Assembly: GCA_964412365.1 (NCBI GenBank)
Contig: CAYPOI010000031.1
Span: 1-27,289 of the forward strand
Length of the DNA: 27,289 nucleotides
From: CAMTWZ01 sp964412365
GTDB lineage: Bacteria > Bacteroidota > Rhodothermia > Balneolales > HLUCCA01
Reading direction: 5' to 3'
Shown: in pieces, positions 1 to 8,118 of the stretch
Numbering within the stretch: position 1 is the first letter of the stretch
How the letters are laid out: each line of letters opens with the position of its first letter
The notes under the pieces: generated by a model
What the model was told of the DNA's origin: nothing
Database searches by the model: none
What the model saw: only the letters and a program-made list of their open reading frames with translations
Position numbers and translations under genes: made by a program

Positions 1-1
1 A

Positions 2-1006
2 AAGGAAATGGAAGGTTGGAAAGTGACAACCGTGGGCGATGATATCGCTTGGATCAAACCGGGTCCTGATGGACGCCTGTACGCCATCAACCCAGAAGCC
101 GGCTATTTCGGTGTCGCACCCGGAACGAATTACAAATCAAACCCGAATGCGATGGAAAGCATCAAAACCGACACCATCTTCACCAACGTGGGTCAAACCC
201 CAGATGGCGATGTATGGTGGGAAGGATTGACCAAAACCGCACCTGAAGGCCTTGTCAATTGGCAGGGGCAGCTCCATGACCCCGCATCCGGCAAACCTGC
301 GGCTCATGCCAACGCCCGCTTCACCGCACCTGCGAAAAACTGCCCGAGCATTGATTCGGAATGGGAAAACCCCGCGGGTGTACCCCTTCATGCCTTCATC
401 TTCGGCGGACGCCGTTCCACAACGGTTCCCCTTGTGTACCAGTCGTTCAACTGGAACTATGGTGTGTACATGGCCGCCACAATGGGCTCTGAAATGACCG
501 CCGCCGCCTTCGGCGAGCTCGGCAAGGTGCGTCGCGATCCTTTCGCCATGCTTCCGTTCATGGGCTATCACATGGCCGACTACTTCAACCACTGGTTGCA
601 GTTCGGTCGCGAAATGCCTAACCCACCACGGATCTTCGGAGTGAACTGGTTCCGCAAAGACAAAGAAGGAAACTTCGTATGGCCGGGCTTCGGAGACAAT
701 ATGCGGGTCCTCAAATGGGTGGTCGAACGCGTACGCGGCCGCGCCTATGCCGTGGAATCGCCTCTGGGATGGATGCCACGCTACGAAGATCTCGACTGGC
801 GCGGATCCGACTTCACAAAAGAGGATTTCAAAAACGTGATGACCATCGACCGCGAGGGATGGAAGCAAGAAGTACTCGGACACGAAGAGCTCTTCTCGAA
901 GATGTACGACAAACTTCCCAAAGAATTCCTCTTCATGCGGGAACTGATCACATCTGGACTATGGCGCTCACCTGCGCAATGGGAACTGGCGCCCGAGCAT
1001 CAGTGA
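2..1006 (+). CDS. pckG: Phosphoenolpyruvate carboxykinase (GTP), C-terminal part (5' end outside window)
   Basis: This enzyme converts oxaloacetate plus GTP to phosphoenolpyruvate, CO2 and GDP, the cytoplasmic entry step of gluconeogenesis. The frame is open to the left edge, so the gene is cut. About 334 codons are visible, against roughly 600 residues for the whole family. Recognisable GTP-PEPCK blocks are GDDIAW near the visible start, INPEAGYFGVAPGT, the substrate-binding N-x-R-F (about visible residues 102-105), FGGRR (132-136) and the long conserved stretch that includes FGELGKVRRDPFAMLPFMGYH. The nucleotide-binding P-loop (GACGKTN in homologues) lies upstream of the window and cannot be checked. 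A strong hairpin terminator follows the TGA stop. The family assignment is from conserved motifs; the ATP-type enzyme is unrelated in sequence and is excluded. Confidence 0.95.
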   Translation, partial: KEMEGWKVTTVGDDIAWIKPGPDGRLYAINPEAGYFGVAPGTNYKSNPNAMESIKTDTIFTNVGQTPDGDVWWEGLTKTAPEGLVNWQGQLHDPASGKPAAHANARFTAPAKNCPSIDSEWENPAGVPLHAFIFGGRRSTTVPLVYQSFNWNYGVYMAATMGSEMTAAAFGELGKVRRDPFAMLPFMGYHMADYFNHWLQFGREMPNPPRIFGVNWFRKDKEGNFVWPGFGDNMRVLKWVVERVRGRAYAVESPLGWMPRYEDLDWRGSDFTKEDFKNVMTIDREGWKQEVLGHEELFSKMYDKLPKEFLFMRELITSGLWRSPAQWELAPEHQ

Positions 1007-1026
1007 TTGTCGTGACTTGTTAAATC

Positions 1027-1058
1027 AAGCCTCCGGTGACGAACCGGGGGCTTTTTTT
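1027..1058 (+). terminator. Rho-independent terminator after pckG
   Basis: An 11-bp stem (one G-T wobble) pairs bases 1027-1037 with 1043-1053 around a 5-base loop. The 3' arm runs into a tract of seven T (1052-1058). It begins about 20 bases after the pckG stop, so it should end that transcript. The lipoprotein gene starts only 14 bases later and therefore probably needs read-through or a promoter overlapping this element. Confidence 0.85.
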
Positions 1059-1071
1059 ATATATTCAACTC

Positions 1072-1443
1072 ATGAAACACCTATTGCTCATTTTGGTCGT
1101 CATCCTGTCGTGCTCCAAAAATGATCGCATCGATGAGGTCCCTGTTGATTTCACCATCCGAAACGAATCCAACATGGCGATCGCAGCGATTGCGTTCAGT
1201 TCACGAACCCATTCCATCGTAGACATGCCAGCTGTTCTGACGGATGTGGAATTCGCACAGCATCAGGTGAATCCTGGTATCACAAAAGAGAATGTGTCTG
1301 CCATTGGATATACCAACGGCGACGGCATCAATTTCCAAGTCTATACGCGGCAGGACGGGGTAAATGGACTCGCCTTCTCGCGCACGTACAGCAATATAGA
1401 GCTGATTCGACACAAGAAATTATTGGTCTATCAAAGCCCCTAA
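1072..1443 (+). CDS. Small predicted lipoprotein, function unknown
   Basis: The protein has 123 residues. I chose the ATG at 1072 because it places a lipoprotein signal peptide at the N-terminus: M-K-H, a hydrophobic run LLLILVVI, and a lipobox-like LSC with the acceptor Cys at residue 14. The next residues are S-K-N, without an Asp at +2. It is therefore probably lipidated, but whether it stays in the inner membrane or moves to the outer membrane cannot be read. The mature part is about 110 residues, apparently beta-rich, with no motif I recognise. An in-frame start at 1036 would add 12 residues, lies inside the terminator and spoils the signal peptide. No clear Shine-Dalgarno is visible. 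Its 3' end overlaps the 3' end of prfA on the opposite strand by 24 bases. I do not recognise a family. Confidence 0.7.
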   Translation: MKHLLLILVVILSCSKNDRIDEVPVDFTIRNESNMAIAAIAFSSRTHSIVDMPAVLTDVEFAQHQVNPGITKENVSAIGYTNGDGINFQVYTRQDGVNGLAFSRTYSNIELIRHKKLLVYQSP

Positions 1444-2499
1444 TTTTTCCAAGTTATCGGCCACTTGAAGGGCATCGATCACCTCGGAAATGCGTCCTTT
1501 CATGATGTCGTCAAGATTGTAGAGCGTCAGGCCGATGCGATGGTCCGTTAATCGCCCTTGCGGGAAATTATACGTCCGGATTTTCGCGCTACGGTCGCCG
1601 GTGCTAACCTGACTCTTGCGTTGCGCTGCCCGTTCCGCCACTTTTTTCTCATACTCGGCTTCATAGAGTCGAGTGCGTAGCATGGTCATCGCTTTGTCGC
1701 GGTTCTTGTGCTGAGAGCGCTCTTCTTGGCATTCCACCACCACTCCGGTCGGCACGTGCTTAATGCGGATGGCCGAATCCGTTTTGTTGATGTGCTGTCC
1801 GCCGGCGCCCGTGGCACGAAAGGTGTCGACCTCAAGATCCGCCGGATTGATGTGGATGTCGACTTCCTCCGCTTCCGGCAATACGGCCACAGTCGCAGCG
1901 GATGTATGCACCCTCCCCTGCGCTTCGGTCTCAGGCACACGCTGCACGCGATGCACGCCGCTCTCGTATTTCATCTTTCCGAATACGCGGTACCCGGCCA
2001 GGCTGAACACGATTTCCTTGTATCCACCCTTGGGCGAATCATTCAGAGACAACAGATCCATCGTCCATCCTTGCTCATCGGCATAGCGTCGATACATATC
2101 GAACAGATCTCCTGCAAAGATGCCTGCTTCGTCCCCACCCGTACCGGCACGGATTTCCACAACCGCGTTCTTGGAATCTTCCGGGTCTGCCGGGACCAGC
2201 ATCATTTTCAGCGCATCTTCCAATTCAGCCGTTTCTTGCTTGAGTCGAGGCACATCTTCACGCGCCAAATCGGATAATTCCGGATCGCCACCCGTTTCGA
2301 TGATCTCCAAATTGCCGTCCAATTCCGATTTTACGCGCTTCCATTGGTCGAACAGGCCGATGAGTTCTTTCAGGTCGGCATGCTCCTTACTGGTCTCGGT
2401 GAGACGTTTCGAGTTCGAGTAAATGGCGGGGTCGCTAAGCGCGGTGGTCAGTTCGTCAAATCGTTCTTTGAGGCGCTCCAGGCGGTGTTCGATGTTCAT
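1420..2499 (-). CDS. prfA: Peptide chain release factor 1 (RF1)
   Basis: RF1 reads UAA and UAG stop codons in the ribosomal A site and triggers hydrolysis of the peptidyl-tRNA. The product has 359 residues, normal for RF1. The GGQ motif that enters the peptidyl-transferase centre is at residues 233-235, inside ATGAGGQHINKTDSA. The stop-codon reading tripeptide has the RF1 form P-x-T (PET, 189-191) within HRVQRVPETEAQGRVHTSA, rather than the RF2 form SPF. The N-terminal 100 residues form the usual charged helical domain. The ATG start overlaps the TGA of a possible 14-residue leader reading frame (ATGA). The gene is convergent with the lipoprotein gene and overlaps its end. No prmC methyltransferase gene follows here, although it is a frequent partner elsewhere. 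Confidence 0.97.
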   Translation of the reverse strand: MNIEHRLERLKERFDELTTALSDPAIYSNSKRLTETSKEHADLKELIGLFDQWKRVKSELDGNLEIIETGGDPELSDLAREDVPRLKQETAELEDALKMMLVPADPEDSKNAVVEIRAGTGGDEAGIFAGDLFDMYRRYADEQGWTMDLLSLNDSPKGGYKEIVFSLAGYRVFGKMKYESGVHRVQRVPETEAQGRVHTSAATVAVLPEAEEVDIHINPADLEVDTFRATGAGGQHINKTDSAIRIKHVPTGVVVECQEERSQHKNRDKAMTMLRTRLYEAEYEKKVAERAAQRKSQVSTGDRSAKIRTYNFPQGRLTDHRIGLTLYNLDDIMKGRISEVIDALQVADNLEKLGALIDQ

Positions 2500-2540
2500 T
2501 CTTTCAAGATACGGGCTTCATCTTTCCATCGCTTCATCAT
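2496..2540 (-). CDS. Possible 14-residue leader peptide translationally coupled to prfA
   Basis: On the minus strand an open frame of 14 codons, MMKRWKDEARILKE, ends in a TGA that overlaps the prfA start as ATGA. A purine-rich stretch containing AAGAGG lies about 6 bases before its ATG, a better ribosome-binding site than most genes here have. A stop codon closes the frame just upstream, so it cannot be an extension of a longer gene. The same DNA shows CATC (plus strand) recurring every 8 bases, so the reading frame may be a by-product of low-complexity sequence. I treat it as a candidate only. Confidence 0.3.
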   Translation of the reverse strand: MMKRWKDEARILKE

Positions 2541-2550
2541 TTCATCCTCT
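2519..2550. repeat. Short low-complexity tract with 8-base periodicity upstream of prfA
   Basis: On the plus strand the tetramer CATC recurs at 2519, 2527, 2535 and 2543, that is exactly every 8 bases, with T/C-rich fillers between copies. It can also be read as two 16-base units that match at 13 positions. It lies in the 5' leader of prfA. No function can be assigned. Confidence 0.5.
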
Positions 2551-2567
2551 TCTTCCCCCTAACCCAT

Positions 2568-2588
2568 GGACGCATCAATGATGCGTCC
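2568..2588. repeat. 21-bp inverted repeat between divergent prfA and purK
   Basis: Two perfect 10-base arms, GGACGCATCA and TGATGCGTCC, are separated by a single A. The element lies 68 bases upstream of prfA and 23 bases upstream of purK. It could be an operator shared by the divergent genes, a transcribed hairpin, or a copy of a dispersed palindromic repeat. There is no T-run typical of a terminator. One copy is seen in this window. Confidence 0.7.
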
Positions 2589-2611
2589 TTACCCTTTGCG
2601 TATCTTCAGGG

Positions 2612-3772
2612 ATGTTCAAAACCTCTCCTTTCGCCTCCAAATTCCGCATCGGTTTCATCGGTGGCGGACAACTCGCCCGGATGTCGGCCATTCAAGCGTT
2701 CCGTTTCGGGATGGATGTGGCCGTCTATGCCTCATCCCCTGATGAACCCCTTTGTTCAATGACGCCCAACGTGACGATCGGCTCTCCCGAAAATGAAGCC
2801 GCTCTCACCTCCTTCGCCTCCTCATGCGATGTGGTGACGTTAGAAAACGAATTCCTGAATTCTTCCCTCTTGCAGAAAGTGCGGGATGCGTCTCTCACAC
2901 CCATGTTCCCATCGCCCGAAAGCTTTGCCAAGATCGAAGACAAGATCGTGGAAAAGACCACGTTTGCGGCAGCAGGCATCCCTGTGGCCGATTGGCGGCA
3001 GGTGCACAATGAAGCCGAACTTCAGCAATTTGGCGATGAATTCGGCTGGCCATTCATCCTAAAATCCGCCAAAGGCGGGTATGATGGATATGGAAACGCC
3101 ACCGCATCTGACATGGAAACGGCGTATGCCGGCTTTATCAAATTAGGCGGAAACGACAAGCGGGCCATCCTGGCTGAAGCGATGGTTCCGTTTTCCAACG
3201 AATTGGCCGTGATGGTAGCCCGAAATCTGCATGGAACCGTGGTCTATCCTTGCACAGAAACCATTCAGAAGCATCATATCTGCAAAGAAGTCTTGGCACC
3301 GGCCCCCATCCCAAAGGCGCTTCAAGTGCAAGCGCAGGAATTGGCGGTTGCGGCGATGGAGGCGATCGACGCGACGGGCATTTTCGGATTCGAGTTCTTC
3401 CTGACGCACGATAACCGCATTTTGCTGAACGAATCGGCACCACGTCCACATAATTCCGGACATTATTCCATCGAAGCCTGCATCACATCGCAGTTTGAAA
3501 ACCATGTGCGTGCGGTATGCCAACTCCCGTTAGGACCAACCGACATGCGCCGCCCGGTTGCCGTGATGATCAATACGTTGGGCACCGAAGATCGTCCGGC
3601 CATGGTCGAAGGATTAGCTCCAACCTTGGCCACGCCCGATGCCCATTTCCACCTGTATGGCAAGACCATGAGCAAAGTCGGACGAAAAATGGGTCATCTC
3701 ACATTATTAGGAGATGAAATGGTTGTAACTTCGGCAAAAGCCAGAGAGCTGGCAGAATCCATCCGCATATGA
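2612..3772 (+). CDS. purK: N5-carboxyaminoimidazole ribonucleotide synthase
   Basis: PurK uses ATP and bicarbonate to carboxylate aminoimidazole ribonucleotide to N5-CAIR, a step of de novo purine synthesis in the cytoplasm. The 386-residue product has ATP-grasp architecture. GGGQLARM (17-24) lies in the N-terminal Rossmann-like domain, the ATP-binding KSAKGGYDGYGN begins at 151, and the catalytic/metal region EFFLTHDNRILLNESAPRPHNSGHY is near 265-285, as in PurK rather than PurT. It overlaps the next gene, purE, by four bases (ATGA), which fits a shared transcript and translational coupling for consecutive enzymes. The start at 2612 gives a short N-terminal extension before the first beta strand (FRIGFIGGG). 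No clear ribosome-binding site is visible. Confidence 0.97.
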   Translation: MFKTSPFASKFRIGFIGGGQLARMSAIQAFRFGMDVAVYASSPDEPLCSMTPNVTIGSPENEAALTSFASSCDVVTLENEFLNSSLLQKVRDASLTPMFPSPESFAKIEDKIVEKTTFAAAGIPVADWRQVHNEAELQQFGDEFGWPFILKSAKGGYDGYGNATASDMETAYAGFIKLGGNDKRAILAEAMVPFSNELAVMVARNLHGTVVYPCTETIQKHHICKEVLAPAPIPKALQVQAQELAVAAMEAIDATGIFGFEFFLTHDNRILLNESAPRPHNSGHYSIEACITSQFENHVRAVCQLPLGPTDMRRPVAVMINTLGTEDRPAMVEGLAPTLATPDAHFHLYGKTMSKVGRKMGHLTLLGDEMVVTSAKARELAESIRI

Positions 3773-4254
3773 CTGATCCAAAACCCCTCATTGGCATCGT
3801 AATGGGAAGTGACTCCGACTGGCCAGTGATGTCTGCCGCCGCCGATATCTGCAAGGAATTCGGCGTTCCGTTCCAGGCGATGGTCGTCTCCGCCCACCGC
3901 ACACCCGACGACATGTCGCAATATGGCAAAACCGCTGCAAGCCGTGGGTTGCACGTGATCATCGCCGGAGCCGGAGGTGCCGCGCACCTACCTGGAATGT
4001 TGGCGTCTCACACCACCTTGCCGGTGATCGGAGTTCCAGTCGAAACCAAGCACCTCAAAGGCATGGACAGCCTCCTTTCGATCGTCCAGATGCCGAAAGG
4101 CATTCCTGTGGCTACAGTGGCTATCAACAATGCGGCAAACGCCGGATTGTTGGCCATCCGCATCCTTGCCACCCACGACAGCGCATTGCGGACCGTATTG
4201 GAGCAGTATCACCGCGACATGGCCGAGGCTAGTCGTGCCAAAAAATTGGACTAA
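3769..4254 (+). CDS. purE: 5-(carboxyamino)imidazole ribonucleotide mutase
   Basis: PurE moves the carboxyl group of N5-CAIR to carbon 4, giving CAIR, directly after PurK. The 161-residue length is that of the bacterial class I mutase. Key blocks are GSDSDW (13-18), which binds the ribose phosphate, SAHRTP (41-46) with the catalytic His43, and the glycine-rich AGAGGAAHLPGM (66-77). The presence of purK next door supports the PurK-dependent class I reaction rather than the class II carboxylase. The start codon overlaps the purK stop (ATGA). The TAA stop abuts the GTG start of the sensor kinase gene with no spacer. Confidence 0.97.
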   Translation: MTDPKPLIGIVMGSDSDWPVMSAAADICKEFGVPFQAMVVSAHRTPDDMSQYGKTAASRGLHVIIAGAGGAAHLPGMLASHTTLPVIGVPVETKHLKGMDSLLSIVQMPKGIPVATVAINNAANAGLLAIRILATHDSALRTVLEQYHRDMAEASRAKKLD

Positions 4255-6453
4255 GTGGACTTTACGTTCAACTTTTATTCGTTTTTCCTCTTTATCACCG
4301 CCCTTCCCACCGCGGCGATTTGCTATGTGCTGATCCAAAAACAGGGCGCATCGAAACATTTCGGTTTTCTGATGGGCGCGAGCGCCATCTGGGCTGTAGG
4401 GTATGGGTTCGAGCTGATGAGCTCCGATCTGAACGCCATGTTGTTCTGGATTCGAATCGAGTATATAGGAATTTCACTGATTCCGGCCTATATCATTCAA
4501 TTCACATTGGCCTTTACGGGACGTGAGCGGTCCATCCATCTGACGAATCAACTCGCATGGTTTTTCATCCCGATCATCACTCTGCTCATGGCAGCAAGCA
4601 CACCGCTGCATGGTATGCTTTATTCCGTAGTGAGTGTCGACACCAGTGGTCCCTTCCCGATGTTGGCATTTGAGCGTGCTCCATGGTACTGGATCCATAC
4701 CGTATACTTTTATTCGGCCATGGTGTGGAATCTGCACGAATTGTCGCGTTGGTATCGAAAATCGGACGGTTTGTACAAACAACAGACGGCTATGATCATT
4801 GCCGGAGCCACCATTCCATGGTTCGTCAACCTCATGTACCTAATAGGTTATCGCCCATTCGCCTACCTGGATCTTACACCGTTTGCCTTCCTCGCCACAG
4901 GGTTCGTGATCGCCTATGGATTGATCCGCTTCCGATTGTTCGAGCTCGTTCCGATCGCCCGCGACAAAGTGATTGAAGGAATGAGCGATGGCGTGATGGT
5001 TTTGGATACACTGGACCGCGTGGTGGATTTCAACCCGATGATGCGACGGCTCCTCAAAGAGTACAACGAAAATCTGATCGGCAAACATCCATCCGAACTG
5101 TTGCCAAACGCCATCGAACTGAAAGCCTTGATCGACCAGCACGAGGAAACTCGTGCGGTCATCACGATTGGCAAAGAGGAGTCGAAGAAATCGATGCAAA
5201 TCCAAGTGACGCCCATTTTCGACAAGACCAAAAACAACACCCGATCGGGGATGCTGCTTTTATGGCGAGACATTTCGGAGCAAGAGCGTTTCGAGCAGGA
5301 ACTCATCGAATCGAAACAGAAAGCCGAGGAAAGCGACCGCCTGAAAACCGCTTTCTTGGCTAACATGTCGCATGAGATCCGAAATCCGATGCATGCCATC
5401 ATGGGTTTTACCGAAATCCTGCGCGATCCGAATACATCCGAAACGGACAGAGTGCGGTATACCGACATTATCTCCCAAAGCGCACAGAAACTGCTGACTC
5501 TCATCAACGATATCATCGACCTGTCGAAAGTGGAAGCCGGACAAGATCCGTTGGTGATGGAATCGGGTGACGTGAATTCCTTGATTGAAGAAGTAAACGT
5601 GCTGATGAGTCCGATGGCGAAGCGCAAATCCATTGAATTGACGATGTCCGAGATCTTGCCAGAGTCCGCATCCTTCATCGAATCGGATTTCCGTAAACTT
5701 CGACAGATTCTGATCAATCTGATCAGCAACGCGATCAAATACACCGATCAGGGCAGTGTGACGGTGTCGGTTCGCTATATCCATCCGAATCTCTTCTTCA
5801 CAGTGAAGGATAGTGGAATCGGAATGGACTCTAAGACCTTGAAAGTGATTTTCGAGCGGTTTAGACAGTCTGACACCAAATCCGCCAGGCACATCGGAGG
5901 AACCGGACTTGGACTCTCCATCAGCAAGGCCTATTCCGAACTTCTAGGGGGTATGATCAGCGTTGATTCCACATTTGGCAAGGGAAGCACTTTCACCCTT
6001 CGCATTCCTTACAAGCCAGGAATGGAAAAACAGCCCGAACCCGTTCAGACTGTTGAGTCAACAGCCTATGTGATGCCCGATCTGAGTGCGCATTCCATCT
6101 TGTTGGCCGAAGATGAGCCTGTAAACGTGAAATTCCTTCAGATCGTGCTGAAGAAGACGAAAGCCAATGTGATTGTGGCCAATAACGGCTTGGAAGCGCT
6201 TAATATCGCGCTGGATCAGAACGTCTCATTGGTGCTGATGGACATCATGATGCCAGAGATGGATGGTTTTGAGGCCTCCAAGCGCATCCGCAAACAGAAG
6301 CCGGATCTGCCGATCCTCGGATTATCCGGCCATGCGATGGTCGAAGAATCGCGCATCCTCGACGCGGGGATCACCGAGCTGCTCACCAAACCCATCCAAG
6401 GGAAGGAATTGATTCGCAAGCTCGAATTCTACCTCACGAAAACACATCCTTGA
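4255..6453 (+). CDS. Hybrid sensor histidine kinase/response regulator with 7TM N-terminal sensor
   Basis: The 732-residue inner-membrane hybrid kinase has these parts in order. Residues 1-230 hold about seven hydrophobic helices resembling the histidine-kinase 7TM sensor module. Residues about 235-345 form a PAS-like domain (GVMVLDTLDRVVDFNPMMRRLL). The HisKA H-box MSHEIRNPMHAI has the phosphorylatable His373. The HATPase domain shows an N-box (N488 and N492), G1 DSGIGM (519-524) and G2 GGTGLGLSI (548-556). A C-terminal receiver domain (about 613-728) has acidic D620/E621, phospho-acceptor D663 (LMDIMMPEMDG), S691 and K712. No output domain or partner regulator is adjacent, so the signal may end at the receiver or pass to another protein. 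The GTG start directly after the purE stop is needed to keep the first membrane helix. The ligand is unknown. The 3' end overlaps dnaJ tail-to-tail by 20 bases. Confidence 0.92.
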   Translation: MDFTFNFYSFFLFITALPTAAICYVLIQKQGASKHFGFLMGASAIWAVGYGFELMSSDLNAMLFWIRIEYIGISLIPAYIIQFTLAFTGRERSIHLTNQLAWFFIPIITLLMAASTPLHGMLYSVVSVDTSGPFPMLAFERAPWYWIHTVYFYSAMVWNLHELSRWYRKSDGLYKQQTAMIIAGATIPWFVNLMYLIGYRPFAYLDLTPFAFLATGFVIAYGLIRFRLFELVPIARDKVIEGMSDGVMVLDTLDRVVDFNPMMRRLLKEYNENLIGKHPSELLPNAIELKALIDQHEETRAVITIGKEESKKSMQIQVTPIFDKTKNNTRSGMLLLWRDISEQERFEQELIESKQKAEESDRLKTAFLANMSHEIRNPMHAIMGFTEILRDPNTSETDRVRYTDIISQSAQKLLTLINDIIDLSKVEAGQDPLVMESGDVNSLIEEVNVLMSPMAKRKSIELTMSEILPESASFIESDFRKLRQILINLISNAIKYTDQGSVTVSVRYIHPNLFFTVKDSGIGMDSKTLKVIFERFRQSDTKSARHIGGTGLGLSISKAYSELLGGMISVDSTFGKGSTFTLRIPYKPGMEKQPEPVQTVESTAYVMPDLSAHSILLAEDEPVNVKFLQIVLKKTKANVIVANNGLEALNIALDQNVSLVLMDIMMPEMDGFEASKRIRKQKPDLPILGLSGHAMVEESRILDAGITELLTKPIQGKELIRKLEFYLTKTHP

Positions 6454-7582
6454 TCTTGTCGAAGATCCCCTTGTTCTGAGCCGATTGCGGATTGAAATTG
6501 TCGGATCCCTTCAATTTCTCCATCATCTCTTTTTCGGATGAACTGATGGATGGGGGAACAAACACGTTCACTTGAACGAACTGATCGCCCACATGTGTGC
6601 TGTTCAAAGCCTTGATCCCCTTTTCGCGCATGCGGAGCAACTTTCCAGGAGCTGTGCCTGGATCGATCTTGAGCTTCGCTTTGCCTTTGAGTGTGGGTAC
6701 TTCCACATCCGTACCTAATACGGCATCCGGAAAGCTGATGGCGAGCGGGAAGTAGATGTCGTTATCGCGACGCTCAAAATGCTCGTGCTCGAGTTCATCG
6801 ATGATGACCAGCAAATCTCCCGCCGGCCCGCCGCGCAAACCGGCGTTTCCTTGTCCGCGCAAGGTCAGATAATTGCCTTTCGCCACGCCGGATGGGATTT
6901 TCACTTTCACGGTTTCCTCCCCTTTCACGCGACCCTCACCAGAGCAAGCTTTGCATTTGCTCTTGATGGTGCGACCTTCTCCTTGGCAGGTCGGACATGG
7001 TTGCACGTTCACGAACTGTCCGAACATCGTACGGCTCACCTGACGCACTTCTCCGACGCCATTACACGTCGCACAGGTCAGGAAATCATTCGGTGTTTCG
7101 GCACCCGTACCGGAGCACGTGTCGCAGACCAGATATTTTTTTACTTTCAGTTTCTTCTCAACACCGAATGCAATCTCTTCAAGCGAGAGCGACAGATTGA
7201 GTTTCATGTCGTCGCCAGGTCTACCGGCTTGGCGACGTCCACCACGGCTACGTCCGCCGCCGGCTCCGCCAAACACATCGCTTCCGAAAATATCGCCGAA
7301 GCGTGAAAAGATGTCACTCAAATCCACATCCTGGAAGTTCGGTTCGTTGTACCCGCCCGAATGCAACCCTTGATGCCCGTAACGGTCGTAGCGGGCTTTC
7401 TTATCCGGGTCTTTGAGAACATCGAATGCCTCAGCCGCTTCTTTGAATTGAGATTCGGCATTGGGAGCCTTGTTGCGGTCGGGATGCAATTCCATCGCCT
7501 TTTTCCGGTAGGCCCGTTTGATGTCTTCGGCTGAGGCGTCTTTGGCTACACCCAAGACCTCATAATAATCGCGTTTGCTCAT
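6434..7582 (-). CDS. dnaJ: Chaperone protein DnaJ (Hsp40)
   Basis: DnaJ delivers unfolded clients to DnaK and stimulates its ATPase activity. The product has 382 residues, a type I (class A) J-protein. The N-terminal J domain carries HPD at 33-35. A Gly-rich region with SRGGRRQ spans about 96-125. The zinc-binding domain has four complete CxxCxGxG motifs with first cysteines at 153, 170, 196 and 210. The C-terminal substrate-binding domains follow. It is the last gene of the VOC-hrcA-grpE-dnaJ cluster, with 4 bases between grpE and dnaJ. dnaK is not in this window. The 3' end overlaps the sensor kinase gene on the opposite strand by 20 bases. Confidence 0.98.
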   Translation of the reverse strand: MSKRDYYEVLGVAKDASAEDIKRAYRKKAMELHPDRNKAPNAESQFKEAAEAFDVLKDPDKKARYDRYGHQGLHSGGYNEPNFQDVDLSDIFSRFGDIFGSDVFGGAGGGRSRGGRRQAGRPGDDMKLNLSLSLEEIAFGVEKKLKVKKYLVCDTCSGTGAETPNDFLTCATCNGVGEVRQVSRTMFGQFVNVQPCPTCQGEGRTIKSKCKACSGEGRVKGEETVKVKIPSGVAKGNYLTLRGQGNAGLRGGPAGDLLVIIDELEHEHFERRDNDIYFPLAISFPDAVLGTDVEVPTLKGKAKLKIDPGTAPGKLLRMREKGIKALNSTHVGDQFVQVNVFVPPSISSSEKEMMEKLKGSDNFNPQSAQNKGIFDKIKDVFS

Positions 7583-7586
7583 TGAA

Positions 7587-8111
7587 TTACTCGCTTACAA
7601 CCACTTTGGCGTGACGGATGATCCGATCACGCATTTTATACCCCGGCTCTAAGATCATCAGCACGGTGTTGGATGGGGTTTGATCGTCGGGTGATGGCTG
7701 ACGAAGCAAGGCTTCGTGCAAATTCACATCAAATGGCACACCGATCTCATGGATGGTGGTCAATCCGTACTGCTTGAGCACATTATCGAATTTCTCCGCG
7801 ACCAATTTGATGCCGTTCAGAAACGCTTCCGGAACATCTTGTCCTTCGACGGCTTTCAGGGCCCGCTCCAGATCGTCGTTGATCGGAAGGAATTCTCTCA
7901 GCGCTTGCACTTGGGCGTCTTCAAACCACTGCACCCGCTCGCGGGATTGGCGTTTGCGCATGTTTTCCATGTCGGCCGAACGTCGCAACAACTGGTCTTT
8001 CAGTGCCGCGATTTCCACCGCCGGATCGGGCGTTTCGGGCGTTTCAATTGCTTCGATCGTTTCTTCAGCCGCTTCGTTTTGCTTCAGCTCTTCTTTTGTC
8101 TCTTCGTTCAT
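7587..8111 (-). CDS. grpE: Nucleotide exchange factor GrpE
   Basis: GrpE releases ADP from DnaK, resetting the DnaK/DnaJ cycle. The 174-residue protein has an acidic N-terminal tail rich in Glu, a long helical coiled-coil segment (about 30-90, including LRRSADMENMRKRQSRE), and the C-terminal beta domain with the family signature around GVPFDVNLHEALLRQPSPD and LEPGYKMRDRIIRHAKVVV. It sits between hrcA (7-base gap) and dnaJ (4-base gap), the classic heat-shock order, so joint transcription under HrcA control is likely. Confidence 0.97.
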   Translation of the reverse strand: MNEETKEELKQNEAAEETIEAIETPETPDPAVEIAALKDQLLRRSADMENMRKRQSRERVQWFEDAQVQALREFLPINDDLERALKAVEGQDVPEAFLNGIKLVAEKFDNVLKQYGLTTIHEIGVPFDVNLHEALLRQPSPDDQTPSNTVLMILEPGYKMRDRIIRHAKVVVSE

Positions 8112-8118
8112 AGGTCTG

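Noticed and set aside
6452..6467. Hairpin GATCTT-GTCG-AAGATC as a terminator for the sensor kinase gene
   Set aside because: It lies within the dnaJ coding region, the stem is only six pairs and no T-run follows.
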